Positions 14,726-22,521 of a stretch of 34,082 bases of DNA are shown in pieces. The number at the start of each line of letters is the position of its first letter. The first letter of the stretch is position 1. A program made the translations under genes and the position numbers. Source of the stretch: Streptomyces acidicola (GTDB lineage Bacteria; Actinomycetota; Actinomycetes; Streptomycetales; Streptomycetaceae); the NCBI RefSeq assembly GCF_009377235.1, contig NZ_VMNX01000090.1, forward strand, positions 1 to 34,082, in the 5' to 3' direction. A model generated the notes under the pieces. It had not been told where the DNA came from. It saw only the letters and a list, made by a program, of their open reading frames with translations, and ran no database searches.

Positions 14726-16183
14726 ATGTCCAGCTCGGCCCCCACCAAGGCCACCGCGCCCCAGCCCCAGGAGCCGGAATCCCGGCCCGCGCTCGGCGCT
14801 CTCGACCGCTACTTCAGGATCTCCGAGCGGGGCAGCACGCTCTCGCGTGAGATCCGGGGCGGTTTCGCCACCTTCTTCGCGATGGCCTACATCATCGTGC
14901 TGAACCCGATCATCCTCGGCAGCGCGAAGGACATGTACGGGCATCAGCTGGACAACGGTCAGCTGGTCACCGCCACCGCCGTGACCGCTGCGTTCACGAC
15001 CCTGCTCATGGGCGTCATCGGGAACGTGCCCATCGCCCTGGCCGCCGGCCTCGGCGTCAACACCGTCGTCGCCCTTCAGCTCGCCCCGCGCATGTCGTGG
15101 CCGGACGCCATGGGCATGGTGGTGCTCGCCGGATTCGTGGTCATGCTGCTGGTCGCGACCGGGCTGCGCGAGCGGGTCATGAGTGCCGTGCCGCTCGGGC
15201 TGCGCAAGGGCATCGCGATAGGCATCGGCCTGTTCATCATGCTCATCGGGCTGGTGGACTCCGGGTTCGTCTCGCGCATTCCGGACGTCGCGCAGACCAC
15301 CGTGCCGCTCCAGCTCGGCGCCGACGGTCACCTGGGCGGCTGGCCCGTCCTCGTCTTCGTGCTCGGGGCGCTGCTCACGCTCGCGCTGATCGTGCGCAAG
15401 GTGCCGGGCGCGATCCTGATCTCGATCGTCGCGATGACCGTCCTGGCGGTGGTCATCGACGCCGTGGCCAAGGTGCCGTCCTGGGGGCTGACCACGCCGA
15501 AGTGGCCCGGCAACCCGGTGGCCACGCCCGACTTCGGGCTCATCGGCCAGGTCAGCCTCTTCGGCGGCTTCGGCAAGGTCGGTCTGCTGACCGGCACGCT
15601 CTTCGTCTTCACCGTGCTGCTGTCGTGCTTCTTCGACGCGATGGGCACGATCATGGGCGTCGGTGACGAGGCGAAGCTGACCGACGAGCGGGGCAACATG
15701 CCCGGCATCAACAAGGTCCTCTTCGTCGACGGGATCGCGGTCGCCGCGGGCGGTGCGAGCTCCTCGTCCGCCACCACCTGTTTCGTGGAGTCCACGGCGG
15801 GTGTGGGCGAGGGGGCCAGGACCGGGTTCGCGAACGTCGTCACCGGTTCGCTCTTCGCCGTCGCGCTCTTCCTCACGCCCGTCGCCACGATGGTGCCGTC
15901 CCAGGCGGCCACTCCGGCGCTGCTCGCGGTCGGCTTCCTGATCCTCGCGAACTCGGTCAGGGAGATCGACTGGGCCGACCACACGATCGCGATCCCTGCC
16001 TTCGTGACCATGGTGATGATGCCGTTCACGTACTCCATCACCAACGGCATCGGTATGGGCTTCATCACCTTCGTGGTGCTCCGCCTGGCCGCCGGCCGGG
16101 GGCGGGAGGTGCCGGTCGCGATGTACGTGGTGTCGGCGGTGTTCGCCTTCTACTACCTGATGCCGGCGCTGGGACTCACGTGA
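14726..16183 (+). CDS. NCS2-family purine permease (AzgA-like)
   Basis: 485 residues from ATG 14726, preceded by GAGG with six-base spacing; in-frame GTG 14711 and ATG 14714 are alternatives. After a Pro/Ala-rich start comes STLSREIRGGFATFFAMAYI and VLNPIILGSA, the AzgA-type beginning, then about 13 membrane helices. SCFFDAMGTIMGVGDEAKL matches the TM8-region FDxxGT motif, and GGASSSSATTCFVESTAGVG with EGARTG the TM10-region substrate motif of hypoxanthine/adenine/guanine:proton symporters (COG2252). Xanthine/uracil transporters of the other NCS2 branch lack this pattern. The 150-bp divergent leader contains no purine riboswitch I can recognise. Probably a purine salvage importer in the cytoplasmic membrane. 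Confidence 0.92.
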   Translation: MSSSAPTKATAPQPQEPESRPALGALDRYFRISERGSTLSREIRGGFATFFAMAYIIVLNPIILGSAKDMYGHQLDNGQLVTATAVTAAFTTLLMGVIGNVPIALAAGLGVNTVVALQLAPRMSWPDAMGMVVLAGFVVMLLVATGLRERVMSAVPLGLRKGIAIGIGLFIMLIGLVDSGFVSRIPDVAQTTVPLQLGADGHLGGWPVLVFVLGALLTLALIVRKVPGAILISIVAMTVLAVVIDAVAKVPSWGLTTPKWPGNPVATPDFGLIGQVSLFGGFGKVGLLTGTLFVFTVLLSCFFDAMGTIMGVGDEAKLTDERGNMPGINKVLFVDGIAVAAGGASSSSATTCFVESTAGVGEGARTGFANVVTGSLFAVALFLTPVATMVPSQAATPALLAVGFLILANSVREIDWADHTIAIPAFVTMVMMPFTYSITNGIGMGFITFVVLRLAAGRGREVPVAMYVVSAVFAFYYLMPALGLT

Positions 16184-16217
16184 GCGCGGCCGGCGGGGAG
16201 CGGGATCCGGGAGCGGG

Positions 16218-16427
16218 TCACTTGACCCGGTTGACCCCGTTCACCCCGTTGACTCCGTAGAACTTCTCCGTCTCCTCGACAGCGGTCTGGAACCGCTCGT
16301 CGAAGTCGGCACGAATGAGCGTCTGGACCACATGGTCCTGGACGCTCATTCCGCGTTTCGCGGCGTGTTGTCGGAGGCGTTCGAGCAGATCGCGGTCTAT
16401 GCGCAGGCTGAGCACGCTGGTCCCCAT
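16218..16427 (-). CDS. Ribbon-helix-helix (CopG/Arc-like) small DNA-binding protein
   Basis: 69 residues from ATG 16427: MGTSVLSLRIDRDLLERLRQ then HAAKRGMSVQDHVVQTLIRA is a textbook ribbon-helix-helix (beta strand SVLSLRID, two helices with the turn RGMS). The following FDERFQTAVEETEKFYG is a helical tail as found in antitoxin-like RHH proteins, but no toxin gene is adjacent. The last residues, GVNGVNGVNRVK, come from a 9-bp tandem repeat at the 3' end. No clear ribosome binding site precedes ATG 16427; an upstream start (16517) adds a basic, poorly conserved-looking stretch. It is divergent from the MarR gene; role unknown, probably a local regulator. Confidence 0.75.
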   Translation of the reverse strand: MGTSVLSLRIDRDLLERLRQHAAKRGMSVQDHVVQTLIRADFDERFQTAVEETEKFYGVNGVNGVNRVK

Positions 16428-16558
16428 GAACACGAGGGTCGGGTGCGTTCGGCGGCGGTGTGTCATGTTTCGCGCCTGACTCACCCGTATGGGTGATGGT
16501 CCCTTGACGTGTCGCATGAGTGGGCGGGGTCACGGGCATGCCTGTGACGTGCAGTGGT

Positions 16559-16588
16559 CTTTAGCGAGGGTAATGAGTTATGCTAAAG
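16559..16588. promoter_or_regulatory. MarR autoregulatory region: 7-bp dyad overlapping a -10 box
   Basis: CTTTAGC (16559-16565) and GCTAAAG (16582-16588) form a perfect inverted repeat with a 16-bp spacer; inside is a second small dyad TAA-tgag-TTA (16571-16580). TATGCT (16579-16584) lies seven bases before ATG 16592, a leaderless -10 position, so a protein bound to the dyad would block RNA polymerase. MarR proteins usually bind such sites in front of their own genes. Confidence 0.6.
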
Positions 16589-16591
16589 AAC

Positions 16592-17029
16592 ATGTCCGAT
16601 CAGACCGATGGCGACGACGAAGCCGCCGTAGACGCCCTCCGCTCAGCAGTGATGCGTCTGTCCCGCCGGCTCAAGCACCAGCGGGTCGACGAGTCGCTGA
16701 GCCCCACGGAGATGTCGGTGCTCGGCACCCTGGCCCGCTGCGGCACCGCCACCCCCGGCGAACTGGCCCGCAAGGAACATGTGCAGCCGCCCTCGATGAC
16801 GCGCATCGTCGCGTTGCTGGAGAGCAAGGGGCTGGTCAGCCTGGAGCCGCACCCCGAGGACCGGCGCCAGAAGGTGGTCAAGCAGACCGAGCGTGCCGAG
16901 GCGATGCTCGAGGAGAGCCGCCGCAAGCGCAACGCCTTCCTGGCCTCCCTGGTCCAGGGGCTCGACGAGGACGAGTGGGCCAAGCTCCGCGAGGCCGCGC
17001 CCGTCCTGGAGAAGCTCGCGCATCTGTGA
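16592..17029 (+). CDS. MarR-family regulator, probably of the downstream MFS exporter
   Basis: 145 residues from ATG 16592 (ATG 16580 is an in-frame alternative, but it would overlap the proposed -10 box). The winged helix is typical: LSPTEMSVLGTLARCGTATP, GELARKEHVQPPSMTRIVAL (recognition helix) and LESKGLVSLEPHPEDRRQKV (wing with the conserved DxRxxxV arginine). Flanking helices form the dimer interface. It is 180 bp upstream of an MFS transporter on the same strand, the usual regulator/exporter pair. A dyad overlaps its promoter, suggesting autorepression relieved by a small ligand. The 180-bp gap to the MFS gene contains no ORF. Confidence 0.93.
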   Translation: MSDQTDGDDEAAVDALRSAVMRLSRRLKHQRVDESLSPTEMSVLGTLARCGTATPGELARKEHVQPPSMTRIVALLESKGLVSLEPHPEDRRQKVVKQTERAEAMLEESRRKRNAFLASLVQGLDEDEWAKLREAAPVLEKLAHL

Positions 17030-17209
17030 GCCGCCGTACAGGGCGCCCAGGGCGCGCGTATCCCGCCCGGAGCGGGCCGCGCCCCTGTGAGACCCCTGGG
17101 CGCCCCTCCCGAGGGCCGCACCGAGGACGACGATGATCGTGACTGCCGAAGCCGGCGCAGTCCCGAGGACGGCCGACGAAGTCCGTGACAGCCGAGGAGG
17201 CGAACCCCT

Positions 17210-19105
17210 TTGAGTTCGGGACCCGGAGCAGATTCCGCCCCCGCACCGACCACCCGCGATCCCTTGCCGACCCACGACTCCCTGCCCACCCGCGACCCCC
17301 TGCTCACCCGCGACCCGGCAGCCTCGGCCCTGACCCGCGAGGCCGTCGGCGCCGATGAGTCCCACGCAGCCGCAATCACCCGTTCGGCCCAGCGCGAAGC
17401 GACGGCCGTCCACGGTGTCAGTGGACTCCGGGCCACGGGCGCCGACGCATCCGGCAGGCCCGAGGCGTCCACCGCCGACCTGCCCGTCCCGTCCGGGAGA
17501 CCCGCACCGACGCCGATCGGCAAGACCGAGCTGCCCCCGCAGGGAGCCGCGGCGGCCGGCGAGCCCGATTCACGCGAACCAATAACCGCCGACGGGCCGC
17601 AAGCGCCTGAACTCATATCCGCCGACCGGTCGCAAGCGCCTGAACTCATATCCGCCGACCGGTCGCAAGCGCCCGAACCCATATCCGCCGGCCGCAAGGC
17701 CCAGATCGACATCGAGACCCAGATCGACATCGAGACCCAGATCGACATCGAGGCCCAGGTCGACATCAAGAGCAAGGCCAAGGTGAGCAAGGCCAAGGTG
17801 TCCGAGTCCGAAGGCTCGATGTTCCGTTCTCTGAAGGTGCGGAACTACCGGCTCTTCTTCATCGGGCAGGTCGTCTCCAACACCGGCACCTGGATGCAGC
17901 GCATCGCCCAGGACTGGCTGGTGCTCAGCCTCACCGGATCGTCGACCGCCGTCGGCATCACCATGGCGCTGCAGTTCCTGCCGATGCTCCTGTTCGGTCT
18001 GTACGGCGGTCTCCTCGTCGACCGCCTCCCCAAGCGCCCCACACTGCTCGTCACCCAGTCGGCCATGGCCGTCACGGGCGTGGTGCTGGCCTTCCTGACC
18101 CTCACCGGACACGTCCAGGTCTGGCACGTGTACCTGGCGGCCTTCGCCGTCGGTATGGCCACCGTCGTCGACAACCCGGCCCGCCAGTCCTTCGTCTCCG
18201 AGATGGTCGGCCGCGAGCAGCTCCAGAACGCGGTCAGCCTGAACTCCGCGAACTTCCAGTCCGCCCGCCTCGTCGGCCCGGCCGTCGCCGGTGTGCTGAT
18301 CACGAGCGTGGGCACCGGCTGGGCGTTCCTGCTCAACGGCCTGTCGTTCGTCGCGCCGATCGCCGGGCTGCTGATGATGCGCGCCCGCGAACTGCACGCC
18401 GTCGAGCGTGCGCCGCGCGCCAAGGGCCAGCTCCGCGAGGGGCTGCGCTATGTCGCGGGCCGTCCCGAGCTGATCTGGCCGATCGTCCTCGTCGGATTCA
18501 TCGGCACCTTCGGCTTCAACTTCCCGGTCTGGCTCTCGGCGTACGCGGACGACATCTTCCACGCGGGCGCGGGCGCGTACAGCCTCTTCAACACGCTCAT
18601 GGCGGTCGGTTCCGTCGCGGGCGCCCTGCTGGCGGCCCGCCGGGGCACGGCCCGGATGCGGATACTGATCGCGGGGGCGGCGGCCTTCGGTGCCCTTGAG
18701 GTCGTGGCCGCGCTGGCACCGTCGTACTGGATCTTCGCGCTCCTCATGGTCCCCCTGGGGATGTTCGGCCTGACGGTCAACGTCACCGCGAACACCGCCG
18801 TCCAGATGGCCACCGATCCGGCCATGCGCGGCCGCGTGCTGGCGCTGTACATGATGGTCTTCGTGGGCGGTACGCCGCTGGGCGCGCCGATCGCCGGCTG
18901 GATCACGGACACGTACGGTGCCCGCGCCGGCTTCGCGTTCGGCGGTGCCGTCGCCCTGACCGCCGCGGTCACGATCGGCCTGGTCCTGGCCCGTGTGGGC
19001 GGTCTGCGTCTGTCGGTCGGCTGGCACCGCGGGCACCCGCGGGTACGGTTTGTACCGAAGGAGCAGCCGGCCACGGCCACGGCCTCCGCCTCGGTCTCGG
19101 CCTGA
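17210..19105 (+). CDS. MFS exporter (DHA3/EntS-like) with a ~200-residue repetitive N-terminal extension
   Basis: 631 residues from TTG 17210, nine bases after GAGGAGG. From residue 204, MFRSLKVRNYRLFFIGQVVS and NTGTWMQRIAQDWLVLSLTG is the classic start of MFS_3-type exporters, followed by about 12 membrane helices with the loop-2/3 motif GGLLVDRLPKRP and ARQSFVSEMV. The extension (1-203) is hydrophilic and built from repeats: TRDPL-type at 16-36, three copies of an 11-residue unit (APELISADRSQ) and three or four of a 6-residue unit (QIDIET), then KAKVSKAKVS. It has no membrane helix and would be cytoplasmic. The beginning SSGPGADSAPAP is like the short leader I expect in relatives, supporting the TTG start. 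ATG 17819 with GAAGG upstream is an internal alternative. Substrate unknown. Confidence 0.88.
   Translation: MSSGPGADSAPAPTTRDPLPTHDSLPTRDPLLTRDPAASALTREAVGADESHAAAITRSAQREATAVHGVSGLRATGADASGRPEASTADLPVPSGRPAPTPIGKTELPPQGAAAAGEPDSREPITADGPQAPELISADRSQAPELISADRSQAPEPISAGRKAQIDIETQIDIETQIDIEAQVDIKSKAKVSKAKVSESEGSMFRSLKVRNYRLFFIGQVVSNTGTWMQRIAQDWLVLSLTGSSTAVGITMALQFLPMLLFGLYGGLLVDRLPKRPTLLVTQSAMAVTGVVLAFLTLTGHVQVWHVYLAAFAVGMATVVDNPARQSFVSEMVGREQLQNAVSLNSANFQSARLVGPAVAGVLITSVGTGWAFLLNGLSFVAPIAGLLMMRARELHAVERAPRAKGQLREGLRYVAGRPELIWPIVLVGFIGTFGFNFPVWLSAYADDIFHAGAGAYSLFNTLMAVGSVAGALLAARRGTARMRILIAGAAAFGALEVVAALAPSYWIFALLMVPLGMFGLTVNVTANTAVQMATDPAMRGRVLALYMMVFVGGTPLGAPIAGWITDTYGARAGFAFGGAVALTAAVTIGLVLARVGGLRLSVGWHRGHPRVRFVPKEQPATATASASVSA
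17598..17776 (+). repeat. In-frame 33-bp and 18-bp tandem repeats in the MFS gene
   Basis: About three 33-bp units (17598 to ~17690, the first two nearly identical) are followed by three 18-bp units CAGATCGACATCGAGACC and a degenerate fourth (17702-17769). Both periods are multiples of three. They encode the repetitive cytoplasmic extension of the exporter. Confidence 0.88.
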
Positions 19106-19166
19106 GAGGCAGACGCCGTGGTGGGGGCGCTCGCCAGGTGATCCGTTGCCCGGAAGGGTGAGGGCG

Positions 19167-19748
19167 ATGAGCACCATGAGACTGTTCGCGGCGGTGCTGC
19201 CACCGTCCGACGTGGTCGACGAACTGGAGCACGTCGTCGGCGAGCTGAAGGGGCTGCCGGGGGCGGACCGGCTGCGGTGGACCGGGCGGCCCGGGTGGCA
19301 CTTCACCCTCGCCTTCTACGGCCAGGTCGACGAGGACCTCGTCCCCGACCTCTCGGAGCGGCTGGAGCGCGCCGCACGGCGTACCGAGCCGTTCCCGCTC
19401 GCGGTGCGGGGCGGCGGGCACTTCGGGCGCGGTCGGGCGCTGTGGGCGGGAGCGGACGGCGACCTGAACGCCCTGCGGCTGCTGGCCGACCGCTCGGAGG
19501 CGGCGGCGCGCAAGGCGGGGGTGCCGATGGGGGAGCACCGCCGCTACACGCCCCACCTGACGGTGGCCCGCAGCCGGGAGACGGTCCACGTACGGCCGTT
19601 CATAGAGAGCCTCGCCCTCTTCACCAGCCGTACGTGGACGGTGTCCGAGCTGGCGATGGTGCGCAGCAACCTGCCGTGGTCGGGGGTGCCGGGGGAGCAG
19701 CCGCGATACGAGACGGTCGCCCGCTGGGCGCTCGGGGCGGCCGGTTAA
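19167..19748 (+). CDS. thpR: RNA 2',3'-cyclic phosphodiesterase (2'-5' RNA ligase family)
   Basis: 193 residues from ATG 19167 behind GGAAGGGTGAGGG. This is a 2H phosphoesterase with two HxTx motifs: HFTL (45-48) in GWHFTLAFYG and HLTV (130-133) in YTPHLTVAR, spaced as in ThpR/LigT proteins of about 180-195 residues. The start MRLFAAVLPP matches the family's MRLFVAI. These enzymes hydrolyse 2',3'-cyclic phosphate RNA ends and can form 2'-5' bonds in vitro. It follows the MFS gene by 61 bp and precedes a tiny membrane-peptide gene by 10 bp. Confidence 0.94.
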   Translation: MSTMRLFAAVLPPSDVVDELEHVVGELKGLPGADRLRWTGRPGWHFTLAFYGQVDEDLVPDLSERLERAARRTEPFPLAVRGGGHFGRGRALWAGADGDLNALRLLADRSEAAARKAGVPMGEHRRYTPHLTVARSRETVHVRPFIESLALFTSRTWTVSELAMVRSNLPWSGVPGEQPRYETVARWALGAAG

Positions 19749-19751
19749 CCT
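19746..19751 (+). promoter_or_regulatory. Candidate -10 box TAACCT for the 29-residue membrane peptide
   Basis: TAACCT overlaps the thpR stop codon and is seven bases before GTG 19759, the leaderless spacing. No Shine-Dalgarno sequence is present. Confidence 0.4.
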
Positions 19752-19758
19752 CACCTCT

Positions 19759-19848
19759 GTGGACCCGAAGACCCGTAACCGGATCATGGCCGGTGTGCTC
19801 GTGATGATGTTCGCCCTCGTTGCCATGGCCTCGGCGCTCGGCAAGTAG
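19759..19848 (+). CDS. 29-residue single-pass membrane peptide
   Basis: GTG 19759 to TAG 19848 encodes VDPKTRNRIMAGVLVMMFAL then VAMASALGK: a short basic N-terminus (KTRNR), one hydrophobic helix of about 18 residues (MAGVLVMMFALVAMASAL) and a terminal Gly-Lys. The positive-inside rule puts the N-terminus in the cytoplasm. It follows thpR by ten bases and is followed by a strong terminator hairpin, which supports a real transcribed end here. I recall similar tiny membrane proteins in other Streptomyces, but no function. Too short for standard gene calling. Confidence 0.65.
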   Translation: MDPKTRNRIMAGVLVMMFALVAMASALGK

Positions 19849-19866
19849 TCGCTCCGCTCGATGAGC

Positions 19867-19927
19867 CGGGGAACTGCGCGTTGTTGGCTGGCTGCGGGTG
19901 CCATGTGGCTGGTCGCGCAGTTCCCCG
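19867..19927. terminator. 14-bp stem hairpin, intergenic palindrome
   Basis: CGGGGAACTGCGCG (19867-19880) pairs perfectly with CGCGCAGTTCCCCG (19914-19927) around a 33-base loop. GGGGAACTGCGCG palindromes recur in Streptomyces intergenic regions and are thought to act as bidirectional terminators. It separates the rightward 29-residue gene from the leftward aldo/keto reductase. Confidence 0.7.
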
Positions 19928-19928
19928 C

Positions 19929-19944
19929 GCCCCTTTGCAGGGGC
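19929..19944 (-). terminator. Small hairpin after the aldo/keto reductase stop
   Basis: GCCCC-tttgca-GGGGC, three bases from the reductase stop codon on the minus strand; probably acts with the larger palindrome next to it. Confidence 0.45.
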
Positions 19945-19946
19945 TC

Positions 19947-20942
19947 TTACCAGGCGAAGGCCTCCGGAGACGGGCCCGGGCCCGGGAAGATCTCGTCCAG
20001 TGCGGTCAGCAGCTCCGCGGACAGCTCCAGCTCGGACGCCCGGATCGCCGACTCCAGCTGCTCTGCGGTGCGCGGGCCCACGATCGGGCCCGTGACGCCC
20101 GGACGGGTCAGCAGCCAGGCGAGGGCCGCCTCGCCGGGCTCGGTGCCGTGCTTCTCCAGCAGGTCCTCGTACGCCTGGACCTGCGCGCGGACGGCGGGAT
20201 CGGTGAGCGCCTCGGCGGTCCGGCCACTGCTCCTGCGGCCGCCCTTGGCCTCCTTCTTGATCACACCGCCCAGCAGCCCGCCGTGCAGGGGTGACCACGG
20301 GATGACCCCGAGGCCGTACTCCTGGGCGGCCGGGATGACCTCCATCTCGGCGCGGCGCTCGGCGAGGTTGTAGAGGCACTGCTCGCTGACGAGGCCGATG
20401 GTGCCGCCGCGCCGGGCGGCGGTCTCGTTGGCCTGGGCGATCTTGTAGCCGGGGAAATTGCTGGAGCCCGCGTACAGGATCTTGCCCTGCTGCACGAGGA
20501 CGTCGACGGCCTGCCAGATCTCATCGAAGGGAGTGTCCCGGTCGATGTGGTGGAACTGGTACAGATCGATGTGGTCGGTCTGGAGGCGCTTCAGGCTGGC
20601 CTCCACCGCCCGCCGGATGTTCAGCGCGGAGAGCTTGTCGTGGTTGGGCCAGACGGTGGCGCCGTCGGGGTCCATGTTCCCGTAGACCTTGGTGGCGAGC
20701 ACGACCTTGTCGCGCCGCTCCCCGCCCTTGGCGAACCAGTTGCCGATGATGCTCTCGGTACGGCCCTTGTTCTCGCCCCAGCCGTACACGTTCGCGGTGT
20801 CGAAGAAGTTGATCCCCGCGTCCAGCGCCGCGTCCATGATCGCGTGGCTGTCCGCTTCGTCCGTCTGCGGTCCGAAGTTCATGGTGCCGAGCACCAGTCG
20901 GCTGACCTTGAGTCCCGTGCGTCCGAGCTGTGTGTACTTCAT
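19947..20942 (-). CDS. Aldo/keto reductase
   Basis: 331 residues from ATG 20942 (in-frame TTG 20951 is less likely; neither has a strong ribosome binding site). The AKR barrel is clear: MKYTQLGRTGLKVSRLVLGT at the start and the catalytic tetrad Asp48 (NFFDTA), Tyr53 (NVYG), Lys85 (VLATK) and His131 (YQFHHID). NADPH-binding elements are VIPWSPLHGG and the late IVGPRTAEQLESAIRA. This is the type of the large potassium-channel-beta/YhdN-like group that reduces aldehydes and ketones. The substrate cannot be inferred. Single gene between a terminator and the Uma2 gene (68-bp gap). Confidence 0.93.
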   Translation of the reverse strand: MKYTQLGRTGLKVSRLVLGTMNFGPQTDEADSHAIMDAALDAGINFFDTANVYGWGENKGRTESIIGNWFAKGGERRDKVVLATKVYGNMDPDGATVWPNHDKLSALNIRRAVEASLKRLQTDHIDLYQFHHIDRDTPFDEIWQAVDVLVQQGKILYAGSSNFPGYKIAQANETAARRGGTIGLVSEQCLYNLAERRAEMEVIPAAQEYGLGVIPWSPLHGGLLGGVIKKEAKGGRRSSGRTAEALTDPAVRAQVQAYEDLLEKHGTEPGEAALAWLLTRPGVTGPIVGPRTAEQLESAIRASELELSAELLTALDEIFPGPGPSPEAFAW

Positions 20943-21010
20943 GACTGCCAAGCCAACGACGTCGAGTGCGCTCTAGGCAAGGTGCCCGGGGTTCGTGGCG
21001 CGGCGGCAGG

Positions 21011-21601
21011 TCAGTCGCGGGGGAACTCGTCGGTCTTGAGGGTGAGGCCGAGGAGAGTGGTGGTCATGTCGATGTCAGCGCCGAAGGCGACGGACAGTTC
21101 GCTGACGTAGTCGCCGTCCTTGGGCTGAGTGAACAGGCGGCACTTGCCCGCGTAGGGGTCGGCGATCAGGTAGACGGGGACCTCGGCGAGCGCGTATGCG
21201 GTCTTCTTGGGGCCGTAGTCGTTCTTGGCGGTGTCCTTGGAGATGACCTCGGCGATGAACTCCACGTCCTCGGGACGCCAACGGCCCTCGGAGTCCTTCT
21301 CGGCGCCCTCGCGCAGCTTGGCGACGTCCGGGGCGAGGCCGTTCATGCGGTCGGGGAAGTCGATGCGGACGTCCGAGAACACCTTCGAGCGTCGTCCGAA
21401 GCGATCTTCGAGTGCCCAGATGATCATGCGGATGGTCTCCCAGTGCACGTCCCGCTGTGGCGACATGTAGACGGTCCCCTCGACGATCTCGACCTTGTAT
21501 CCCTCGGGGACGGGCATCTTTTCGAGCCGCTCGAACATCTCGTCGAGCTGGCGCGTGTTGTCGCTCTCGGCCATCGCGATCCTGTCTGCAAGGACGGTCA
21601 T
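21011..21601 (-). CDS. Uma2-family (DUF820) putative restriction-endonuclease-fold protein
   Basis: 196 residues from ATG 21601, preceded by GGAGGAG with seven-base spacing. PD-(D/E)XK-like pattern: Asp92 in NGLAPDVAKL, Glu118 in EFIAEVISKD, and a basic residue in GPKKTAYALAEVPVYLIAD (Lys132/133). VEIVEGTVYMSPQ and the length fit the Uma2/DUF820 family. These genes are found in dozens of copies in actinobacteria and cyanobacteria; a nuclease role has been proposed from the fold, but the substrate is unknown. A stand-alone gene, with no adjacent methylase or transposase. Confidence 0.9.
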   Translation of the reverse strand: MTVLADRIAMAESDNTRQLDEMFERLEKMPVPEGYKVEIVEGTVYMSPQRDVHWETIRMIIWALEDRFGRRSKVFSDVRIDFPDRMNGLAPDVAKLREGAEKDSEGRWRPEDVEFIAEVISKDTAKNDYGPKKTAYALAEVPVYLIADPYAGKCRLFTQPKDGDYVSELSVAFGADIDMTTTLLGLTLKTDEFPRD

Positions 21602-21705
21602 CGTGGCGCTCCTCCCCGGCTGCCTCGGACGAGCACAGCCGCGCAGTACAACGATACGCACGGTGACCGGGACACGGGCGGCGGGCGCAGGGAAACTTCC
21701 CGGCG

Positions 21706-22383
21706 TCAGAGACGGGAGTACGGCTCGCCCAGGCCCCACGCCTGGTGCATGGTGTCGGCGAAGGCCGCCGCTATCCGGTGCTCGCCGCTCTCGTTCGGGT
21801 GTGTGCCGTCGTAGGTGTCCCGGTGGATGTCGTACGACGTCGGGGGCGAGGCGAGCAGGAGCGGGGAGCGGGGTTCGTCCAGGTCGGCCGCCGTCTTGGC
21901 GAGGAGTTCGTTGAAGCGGGTCACCTGGGCGGCGAAGGAGGCGTCCGACTCCGCCCGGATGTTGGGGATCACGGGCAGCAGGACCATGTGGACGCGCGGG
22001 TTCCCCAGGCGGGCTCCGGCCACGAAGTGTCGTACGTTCTCCGCCGTCTGGTCCGCGTCCGTGTAGAAGCCCAGGTCGATCAGGCCCAGGGAGACCAGCA
22101 GCACGTCCGCCCGATGGGTCCGCACCGTCTCCGTGATCAGCGGCGCCATGTGGAGCCACCCCTCGCCCCACCCCGCCAGGTGGGCGCGGGGGAAGTCCGG
22201 GTCCGCGTAGGCGTACGACGTCGGGGTGTCCGTCATCTTGTCGTGGAGCGCCTCCCGCGGGCCGACGATCCGGAAGGGACCGCCGTACGTCGCGCACAGG
22301 TGCTGCCACATCCGGTAACGCCACGTGTGTTCGCCCGAGCTGCCGATGGTCATGGAGTCGCCGACGGGCATGAACCTGAGCAT
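21706..22383 (-). CDS. SGNH/GDSL-type hydrolase
   Basis: 225 residues from ATG 22383. The nucleophile block is RFMPVGDSMTIGSSGEHTWR (Ser10), and the catalytic Asp/His block is TYDGTHPNESGEHRIA (Asp192, His195). Block III, normally GxND supplying the oxyanion Asn, reads SLGLIDLGF here, with Ile102 at the Asn position. Block II is around HLAGWGEG. There is no signal peptide from this start, so it looks cytoplasmic, unlike many secreted lipases. The family includes esterases and carbohydrate deacetylases, often acting on glycans. It is divergent from the surface beta-propeller gene across a 138-bp gap, suggesting shared promoter space. Confidence 0.87.
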   Translation of the reverse strand: MLRFMPVGDSMTIGSSGEHTWRYRMWQHLCATYGGPFRIVGPREALHDKMTDTPTSYAYADPDFPRAHLAGWGEGWLHMAPLITETVRTHRADVLLVSLGLIDLGFYTDADQTAENVRHFVAGARLGNPRVHMVLLPVIPNIRAESDASFAAQVTRFNELLAKTAADLDEPRSPLLLASPPTSYDIHRDTYDGTHPNESGEHRIAAAFADTMHQAWGLGEPYSRL

Positions 22384-22508
22384 GCGGTCATCATGATCGA
22401 TCGCTACCAACGGGTAAGCGCTCCATGGCGGTTCCGTGCTGTGAGCCTCGCCACGTGTCGGGGGCCACTGGGGACCGGCCGGGCACTGCCCGTGGACGGA
22501 AGACGGCA

Positions 22509-22514
22509 TACGGT
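22509..22514 (+). promoter_or_regulatory. Candidate -10 box TACGGT of the beta-propeller gene
   Basis: TACGGT, then seven bases, then ATG 22522; no Shine-Dalgarno sequence. Leaderless arrangement. Confidence 0.45.
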
Positions 22515-22521
22515 TGTCGGC

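Noticed and set aside
16218..16427. Toxin-antitoxin system from the RHH protein
   Set aside because: No toxin gene overlaps or follows; both neighbours are a permease and a divergent MarR gene.
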